Below, in pieces: positions 58,972 to 64,000 of a stretch of DNA of 64,000 nucleotides. The stretch comes from Variovorax sp. J22G73 (GTDB lineage Bacteria; Pseudomonadota; Gammaproteobacteria; Burkholderiales; Burkholderiaceae_C): positions 62,001 to 126,000 of the forward strand of contig NZ_JASZYK010000010.1 of the NCBI RefSeq assembly GCF_030317035.1, written 5' to 3'. Both the position numbers and the translations under genes were made by a program. Positions within the stretch are counted from its first letter, which is position 1, and every line of letters begins with the position of its first letter. The notes under the pieces are model-generated. The model saw only the letters and a list, made by a program, of their open reading frames with translations, was not told the DNA's origin and ran no database searches.

Positions 58972-59610
58972 TCAGCGCGGCACGGGCCGCTCGAGGAACA
59001 GCAGCCGAAGCGCCAGCCCCAGCATCACGGCGGCGAGCAGGTTGCCCTGCAGGCGGGCCGCGCCGGGGCGGCGTTGCAGCCAGCGCCCGACCTGGCCGCT
59101 GCACGCGCCCAGCAAGGTGTTGAACGCCAGCGCGGCCAGCGACAGCACCACGCCGAGCTGCACCAGCTGCAGCGGCACGCTGCCGCGCGCGGGGTCGACG
59201 AACTGCGGCAGGAACACCATGAAGAACAGCAGCGCCTTCGGGTTGACCAGGTTGTTCAGCAGCGCCATGCGCACGATGCGGCCGAAGCCGGCGGGCTGCG
59301 CCTGCGCGCCCATGCGCAGTGCACCGCCGCCACGCAACGCCTGCACGGCCAGCCACACCAGGTACAGCGCGCCCGCGTAGCGCAGCAGGTCGAACGACGG
59401 CGGCCAGGCCGCCACCAGCGCGGTGACGCCGGTGGCCGCGAACAGCGTGTGCACCAGGTCGGCCGCCGAGATGCCCAGCGCCGCCGCGAAGCCGCCGCGC
59501 GGGCCATGGGCCACGCCGTGCGAGAGCACGAAGGCCATGTTCGGGCCCGGCGACAGGAACAGCGCCAGCACCGCGAGCAGGAACAGCGAGAGGGTGGCGA
59601 GGCCGATCAC
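58972..59610 (-). CDS. LysE/RhtB-family amino-acid exporter (2)
   Basis: 212 residues, six hydrophobic helices. The signature ALFLSPGPNMAFVLSHGVAHG and MALLNNLVNPKALLFFMVFLPQF place it in the RhtB branch. Substrate unknown. Upstream, between it and the aminotransferase, lies a hexanucleotide repeat (59651-59686). Confidence 0.93.
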   Translation of the reverse strand: MIGLATLSLFLLAVLALFLSPGPNMAFVLSHGVAHGPRGGFAAALGISAADLVHTLFAATGVTALVAAWPPSFDLLRYAGALYLVWLAVQALRGGGALRMGAQAQPAGFGRIVRMALLNNLVNPKALLFFMVFLPQFVDPARGSVPLQLVQLGVVLSLAALAFNTLLGACSGQVGRWLQRRPGAARLQGNLLAAVMLGLALRLLFLERPVPR

Positions 59611-59650
59611 GGCGGGCTCCTGGAAGGGGTGGGTGTGCGGTTCGGGCGCG

Positions 59651-59686
59651 GGTTCAGGTTCAGGCTCGGGCTCGGGCTCGGGCTCA
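59651..59686. repeat. Hexanucleotide tandem repeat (GGYTCR)6
   Basis: Six 6-bp units in a row: GGTTCA twice, GGCTCG three times, GGCTCA once. It overlaps the stop codon of the aminotransferase (59684-59686) and lies 40 bp upstream of the LysE-family start. Confidence 0.8.
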
Positions 59687-60886
59687 GATCTGCGCTGCGG
59701 CCAGCGTCTTGTCGCCGAGCAGCACCAGCTCTTCGCGCAGCGTTTGCGCCAGCGCGGCGATGGCGATGTCGATCTGCTCGACGCTGGCCGTCACGAACGA
59801 CAGGCGCAGGGTGCGCGGATCGCCCTCGCCGGCGTAGAAGGGCGCGCCGGGCACGAAGGCCACGTTGCGCTCCACCGCCTTGGGCAGCAGCGTGACGGTG
59901 TCGATGCCCTCGGGCAGCCGCGCCCACAGGAACATGCCGCCCTTGGGGGCGTTGAACTTCACGTCCAGGCCCTTCATCTCGCGCTGCAGCGCGGCGATCA
60001 TGGCGTCGCGCTGGCTCTTGTACAGCGCGCGAATGGTGGGCACGTGGCGGTCGAGAAAGCCGTCCTTCATCACCGAGGACACCATGCGCTGCGTGAAGAT
60101 CGGCGTGTGCAGGTCGACGGCCTGCTTGGCCTGCAGCAGCTTCGGGTAGATCGACTTGGGCGCCACCAGGAAGCCCAGGCGCAGGCCGGGGGCCAGCACC
60201 TTGGAGAACGAGCCCAGGTAGATCACGCCTTCGGGGTTGCGCGCGGCCAGCGGCAGGGGCGGGGCTTCGTCGAACCAGAGCTCGCCGTAGGGGTTGTCCT
60301 CGACGATCGGCAGGTTGGCCTCGGCGGCAGCGGCCGACACGGCGGCGCGGCGCTCCTCGGTCATGGTGCGGCCGGTGGGATTCTGGAAGTTGGGCAGCAG
60401 GTAGACGAAGCGCGCGTCCCTGGCCTTGGCCACCAGGTCTTCGACGATCACGCCGTCGTCGTCGCTGGCCACGCCCACGGGGTGCGGCTCCATCGGGCCG
60501 AAGGCCTGCAGCGCGCCCAGGTAGGTGGGCGTCTCGACCAGCACCTTGCTGCCCGGATCGATCAGCACCTTGGCCACCAGGTCGAGGCCCTGCTGCGAGC
60601 CGGTGGTGATGAGCACCTGCGAGGCGTCGACGTCCCAGGGCAGCATGTCGGCCACGGCCTGGCGCAGCGGCGCGTAGCCTTCGCTGGCGGCGTACTGCAG
60701 GGCGGCCTGGCCGTCGGTGTGCAGCACTTCGGCGCAGGCGTCGGCGAAGGCCTGGATCGGGAAGGTCTTGGGCGAGGGCAGGCCGCCGGCCAGGCTGATG
60801 ATGCCGGGGCGTTCGGTGACCTTGAGGATTTCACGCAGCACCGAGGGGTTCATCTTGGCGGCACGTGCGGCGAGTTTCCAGTTCAT
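59684..60886 (-). CDS. PLP-dependent class I/II aminotransferase (2-aminoadipate/aromatic type)
   Basis: 400 residues. ISLAGGLPSPKTFPI, ALQYAASEGYAPLR, LITTGSQQGLDLVAK, VYLLPNFQNPTG, IVEDNPYGELWF and YLGSFSKVLAPGLRLGF (PLP Lys229) are the usual sequence for the LysN/ARO8-like branch. Known reactions: transamination of 2-aminoadipate, aromatic or branched amino acids with 2-oxoglutarate. It lies in the minus-strand run of amino-acid genes and probably interconverts an amino acid and its keto acid there. Confidence 0.93.
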   Translation of the reverse strand: MNWKLAARAAKMNPSVLREILKVTERPGIISLAGGLPSPKTFPIQAFADACAEVLHTDGQAALQYAASEGYAPLRQAVADMLPWDVDASQVLITTGSQQGLDLVAKVLIDPGSKVLVETPTYLGALQAFGPMEPHPVGVASDDDGVIVEDLVAKARDARFVYLLPNFQNPTGRTMTEERRAAVSAAAAEANLPIVEDNPYGELWFDEAPPLPLAARNPEGVIYLGSFSKVLAPGLRLGFLVAPKSIYPKLLQAKQAVDLHTPIFTQRMVSSVMKDGFLDRHVPTIRALYKSQRDAMIAALQREMKGLDVKFNAPKGGMFLWARLPEGIDTVTLLPKAVERNVAFVPGAPFYAGEGDPRTLRLSFVTASVEQIDIAIAALAQTLREELVLLGDKTLAAAQI

Positions 60887-60940
60887 GGGGTGCTTCTTTC
60901 AGGCGGAGAGGTGAAATTCGAACGAGAGGGTACAGGCGGA

Positions 60941-61942
60941 TCAGCGTCCGCGCGGGCTCGCCTTGCCGGCGGCGGCAGGCGCTATTTTCCGCGCGGCGGC
61001 CTTCGCCGGGTGGGCCGGGTGGACCGCGCCGGCCGGCTGCGACAGCCGCTTGCCGATGACCACGGTGGCGACCACCGCGACCGCGAAGCCCAGCGTCACC
61101 AGGTCCAGCGGCTCGTCAAGGATGGGGATCGACGCGAGGATCGACAGGAAGGGCTGCAGCAACTGCGTCTGGCTCACGCGCAGCGCGCCGCCCAGGGCCA
61201 GGCCGCGGTACCAGGCGAAGAAGCCGATCCACATCGAGAACATGCCGACGTACACGAAGCCCAGCCACGACGTGGTGGCGATGGGCTGCGTGGGCCACAG
61301 CGCCAGCGTGGCCGGCAGCGTGAAGGGCAGCGCCATCACGCAGACCCAGCAGATCACGCGCTCCGCGCCCAGCGACGGCGTGACCTGGGCACCGTAGATG
61401 TAGCCGAACGAGGCGGCAATGACCGCGCCCACCAGCAGCAGGTCGGCCCACTCGAAGCCGAAACCGGTGCCCGCGTGACCGGTCTGGCTCGCGCGCAGCA
61501 CCGAGAACACCACCACCAGCAGGCTGCCCGCGACCGCGCACACCCAGAAGCCGAGCCGCGCGCGCTGGTGCAGCACCCAGGCCGCCACCGCGGCCGTGAC
61601 CAGCGGCAGCAGCGCCGTCACCACCGCCGCATGGCTGGCCGTGACCACGCGCAGCGCGTAGGCCAGCAGCAGCGGAAAGCCGATGCAGTTGCCCAGCACC
61701 GCGACGCCCAGCGACTTCCACTGGTGCGCGGCGGGCCGCGGCGAGCGCGTGACCAGCAGGAACACCGCCGACAGCAGGCCGGCCAGCGCCGCCCGCCCGA
61801 GCGTGACGAACCACGGCGAAAGCTGCGGCGCCTCTTGCGTGCCGGTGGCCAGGCGCGTCATGGGCAGGGTGACGGCGAACATCGCCACCCCCAGCACGCC
61901 GAGCCACATGCCCAGCGTCTCGTCCTTCAGGTCGAGCTTCAT
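60941..61942 (-). CDS. EamA/DMT-family exporter
   Basis: 333 residues from the ATG at 61942. Ten hydrophobic helices in two EamA repeats (LGMWLGVLGVAMFAVTLPMTR to VVVFSVL; LLLVGAVIAASFGYIYG to FAVAVVATVVIGKRL). The Ala/Lys-rich C-terminal tail (~305-333) is basic. Known role: export of metabolites or amino acids across the inner membrane. Its start overlaps the stop of the third LysE-family gene by 4 bp. Confidence 0.92.
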   Translation of the reverse strand: MKLDLKDETLGMWLGVLGVAMFAVTLPMTRLATGTQEAPQLSPWFVTLGRAALAGLLSAVFLLVTRSPRPAAHQWKSLGVAVLGNCIGFPLLLAYALRVVTASHAAVVTALLPLVTAAVAAWVLHQRARLGFWVCAVAGSLLVVVFSVLRASQTGHAGTGFGFEWADLLLVGAVIAASFGYIYGAQVTPSLGAERVICWVCVMALPFTLPATLALWPTQPIATTSWLGFVYVGMFSMWIGFFAWYRGLALGGALRVSQTQLLQPFLSILASIPILDEPLDLVTLGFAVAVVATVVIGKRLSQPAGAVHPAHPAKAAARKIAPAAAGKASPRGR

Positions 61943-62538
61943 ACGCGCACCATCCACCACGCGGTGAGCACCAGCACCAGCGCCATGGCGCGGTTGAACC
62001 ACAGCAGCCGCGCGCCCTTGGCGAGCCAGTCGCGCAGCAGCGCGCCGACCAGCGCATAGGTGAAGTTGCTGGTGAAGGCGAAGAACAGCATCACCGGCGC
62101 CACGATGGCGAAGCGGGCCAGCGCGTCGGGCTGCCCGGCGATCCAGCCCGCCACCAGCGTGAGCGCCAGCAGCCAGGCCTTGATGTTGACGAACTGCAGC
62201 ATCACGCCCTGCCCGAACCCGACCGACAGCCGGGCGCCGTCGGCCTTGCCCAGGGTGGCGCTGCCGCTGAGCTTGTAGGCCAGCCACAGCAGGTAGCCGA
62301 TGCCCAGCGCCTTGATGCCCACGCGCAGCGGCGGCACCGCCACCACCAGCGCGCCCAGCCCGGCGGCGCACAGCACCAGCAGCAAGGTCCAGCCGATGGG
62401 CACGGCCACCACGAAGCGCATGGCGCGCGGCAGCCCGCCGTTGGCCGCCAGGGCCGTGGAGAGCGTGGTGTTGGGACCGGGCGAAAAACTCATCGCCGTG
62501 GCCAGCACCAGCAGCGCGGTGAATTCTTGCCAGTTCAT
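61939..62538 (-). CDS. LysE/RhtB-family amino-acid exporter (3)
   Basis: 199 residues from the ATG at 62538 (MNWQEFTALLVLATAMSF). Signature SFSPGPNTTLSTALAANGG and a run of six helices. First gene of the minus-strand run, divergent from the MocR-type regulator across a 136-bp promoter region that contains an inverted repeat. A LysE-family gene divergent from a MocR gene is a frequent arrangement, with the exporter as the regulator's target. Confidence 0.93.
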   Translation of the reverse strand: MNWQEFTALLVLATAMSFSPGPNTTLSTALAANGGLPRAMRFVVAVPIGWTLLLVLCAAGLGALVVAVPPLRVGIKALGIGYLLWLAYKLSGSATLGKADGARLSVGFGQGVMLQFVNIKAWLLALTLVAGWIAGQPDALARFAIVAPVMLFFAFTSNFTYALVGALLRDWLAKGARLLWFNRAMALVLVLTAWWMVRV

Positions 62539-62571
62539 GACACACACTCTAAACTTCAGACCATTACAGTG

Positions 62572-62610
62572 CCAGTACAGATGATCGAACAATCAGGGAA
62601 TCTGTATTGG
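62572..62610. promoter_or_regulatory. Inverted repeat in the shared lysE/mocR-type promoter, likely operator
   Basis: Arms CCAGTACAGAT (62572-62582) and ATCTGTATTGG (62600-62610) match at 10 of 11 positions, separated by 17 bp. A third partial copy, CCATTACAG, lies at 62561-62569 in direct orientation to the first arm. On the minus strand TTGTTC and TGTAAT with an 18-bp spacer could be the -35 and -10 of the exporter promoter, overlapped by the arms. Confidence 0.55.
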
Positions 62611-62674
62611 TCAATCCTTCGACACAGCGTCGCCTCAAGAGGGCCGGCGCTCCTGCCGCGAGAGCGCCGAACGC

Positions 62675-64000
62675 ATGCTGACACGCACCTCCACCCAGTC
62701 GCTGACCGCCCAGCTGGCCGACCGCCTGGCCGAGCGCATCCGCACCCGGCTGCTGCCGCCCGGCGCCCGGTTGCCCTCGGTGCGCGAATGCGCGCGGCAG
62801 CAGGGCGTGAGCCCGTACACGGTGGTGGCCGCCTACGACCAGCTGCTGGCGCAGGGGCTGGTGGAGGCGCGGCGCCAGAAGGGCTTCTATGTGCGCGACG
62901 CCGCGCCGGCGAACGACGGCCGTTCGGGCAGCGCAGGCAATTCAGGCACCGGCGTGGAGCCGAGCGGCGTGGCCGGCATGCCGGCCGCCATGGCCGTGCA
63001 GATGATGGCCTCGCGCGTGCCGGCCGACGCCAGCTCGCTGATCCGCAGCATGTTCCACCGCCCCAGCGACAAGCCGCAGCCGGGCATGGGTGTGTTCCCG
63101 CCGGACTGGATGGCATCGACCTTCATGCCCACCGCCGTGCGGCGCATGACCAGCACGGCCGCGCTGCAGGAGCTGTCGCTGCAATACGGCGAGCCGTCGG
63201 GCGACACCAGCCTGCGGCGCAGCCTGTCGCAGAAGCTGGTGGGCATCAACATTCCGGCGTCGCCCGAGCAGATCGTGACCACCATCGGCGCCACGCATGC
63301 GCTGGACATCGTGAGCCGCACGCTGCTGCGCGCCGGCGACCCGGTGATGGTCGAGGAGCCGGGCTGGGCCCTGGAGTTCGCGCGGCTGGAGGCGCTGGGC
63401 ATGCGCATCCTGCCGGTGCCGCGGCGCGCCGACGGACCCGACCTGGAGGTGATGGCGCAGTACTGCAAGCTGCACCAGCCCAAGCTGTTCGTGAGCGTGA
63501 GCGTGCTGCACAACCCCACGGGCTACAGCCTGACGCCGGGCAGCGCGCACCGCGTGCTGCAGCTGGCCAACGAGCACGACTTTCACATCGTCGAGGACGA
63601 CACCTACAGCCACCTCGCGCCCGAGCACGCCACGCGGCTGAGCGCGCTCGACGGGCTCCGGCGCACCATCTACGTGAGCGGCTTCGCGAAGATATTGGCG
63701 CCCAACTGGCGCATCGGCTTCCTGGCCGCGGCGCCCGCGCTGAAGGAGCGGCTGCTGGAGACCAAGCTGCTGGCCACGCTGACCTCGCCCACGCTGTTCG
63801 AGCGGGCCTTGTCGTGGTGCATCGACCAGGGGCAGCTGCGCCGGCATTCGGAGCGCGTGCGCATCCGGCTCGACGGCGCGCGCGGGCGGGCGGTGAAGCT
63901 GGCGATGTCGCACGGCTGCACCTTCGCGTCGGAGCCGGCGGGCCTGTTCGGCTGGGTCGACACCGGCGTGGACACCGACGCGCTCACCCAGCGCATGCTC
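62675..64000 (+). CDS. MocR-type regulator (GntR DNA-binding + aminotransferase fold), 3' end missing
   Basis: 442 residues are visible from the ATG at 62675; the frame has no other start between the preceding in-frame TGA (62582) and this ATG, and it is open at the window edge. Residues ~1-75 are a GntR winged helix (RIRTRLLPPGARLPSVRECARQ, GVSPYTVVAAYDQLLAQGLV). A linker leads into a fold-type I aminotransferase domain (~130-442): TTIGATHALDIVSRTLL, HNPTG, IVEDDTYSHL and YVSGFAKILAPNWRIGF, with PLP Lys339. Known role: PLP- or amino-acid-responsive activator/repressor. Likely target: the divergent LysE-EamA-aminotransferase genes. Confidence 0.94.
   Translation, partial: MLTRTSTQSLTAQLADRLAERIRTRLLPPGARLPSVRECARQQGVSPYTVVAAYDQLLAQGLVEARRQKGFYVRDAAPANDGRSGSAGNSGTGVEPSGVAGMPAAMAVQMMASRVPADASSLIRSMFHRPSDKPQPGMGVFPPDWMASTFMPTAVRRMTSTAALQELSLQYGEPSGDTSLRRSLSQKLVGINIPASPEQIVTTIGATHALDIVSRTLLRAGDPVMVEEPGWALEFARLEALGMRILPVPRRADGPDLEVMAQYCKLHQPKLFVSVSVLHNPTGYSLTPGSAHRVLQLANEHDFHIVEDDTYSHLAPEHATRLSALDGLRRTIYVSGFAKILAPNWRIGFLAAAPALKERLLETKLLATLTSPTLFERALSWCIDQGQLRRHSERVRIRLDGARGRAVKLAMSHGCTFASEPAGLFGWVDTGVDTDALTQRML

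Noticed and set aside
1..64000. tRNA, rRNA, insertion sequences, integrases or phage genes
   Set aside because: None was recognised on either strand. The vgrG cassette has no attachment site or recombinase visible at its borders.

Overview
The window is very GC-rich, densely coded DNA from a Gram-negative betaproteobacterium. The protein families, the gene content and the intergenic repeat around 44.9 kb (with its TACTTTCTTTTG-type hairpin) all suggest Comamonadaceae, probably Variovorax or a close relative. That assignment is inference from sequence character; no marker gene such as 16S rRNA is present. No tRNA, rRNA, CRISPR array, prophage or insertion sequence was seen.

Layout. (1) 0-16.6 kb, plus strand: a type I secretion locus. 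It holds the 3' ~10.5 kb of a giant Ig-repeat adhesin, a TolC-family outer-membrane protein, a LapB-like ABC exporter, an HlyD-family adaptor, and a TPR/glycosyltransferase-like protein that starts inside a 35-bp tandem triplication. (2) 16.6-22.8 kb, minus strand: coniferyl-aldehyde-dehydrogenase-like ALDH, nadE, pldA, a small lipoprotein and rep helicase, several of them overlapping. (3) 22.9-28.4 kb: an AEC permease, three uncharacterised proteins and priA. (4) 28.4-28.8 kb: a 406-bp non-coding, AT-rich region between priA and hemE with two perfect DnaA-box matches and two perfect hairpins. (5) 28.8-35.2 kb, minus strand: hemE, then an orphan type VI secretion cassette of vgrG, a peptidoglycan-hydrolase effector (M23-like plus GH19-like) and a probable periplasmic immunity protein. 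(6) 35.3-46.1 kb: an MFS organic-acid transporter, a redoxin, DsbD, an AlaX editing protein, a sorbosone-dehydrogenase-like lipoprotein, a GNAT, an alcohol-dehydrogenase-like oxidoreductase with a divergent LysR regulator, a 415-bp repeat-filled gap, and an SDR that lacks the usual catalytic Tyr/Lys. (7) 46.2-52.9 kb, minus strand: the complete pgaABCD operon for poly-N-acetylglucosamine. (8) 53.2-64 kb: a creatininase-family amidohydrolase, then a minus-strand run of amino-acid-related genes (threonine-dehydratase-like enzyme, three LysE-family exporters, a VOC protein, two PhzF-family proteins, a GST, an aminotransferase, an EamA exporter), ending at a divergent MocR-type regulator that is cut by the window edge.

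How it fits together. The type I adhesin system and the pga operon are both biofilm-matrix machineries, one proteinaceous and one polysaccharide. The vgrG cassette supplies an anti-bacterial cell-wall toxin with a linked protection gene. The last 10 kb looks like amino-acid or amino-acid-analogue turnover plus export, probably controlled by the MocR protein through an inverted repeat in the shared promoter region. The least conventional features are the duplicated C-terminal secretion module of the adhesin, the stop/start-codon triplication at 15.26-15.36 kb, the glycosyltransferase tied to the adhesin exporter, and the origin-like gap upstream of priA.
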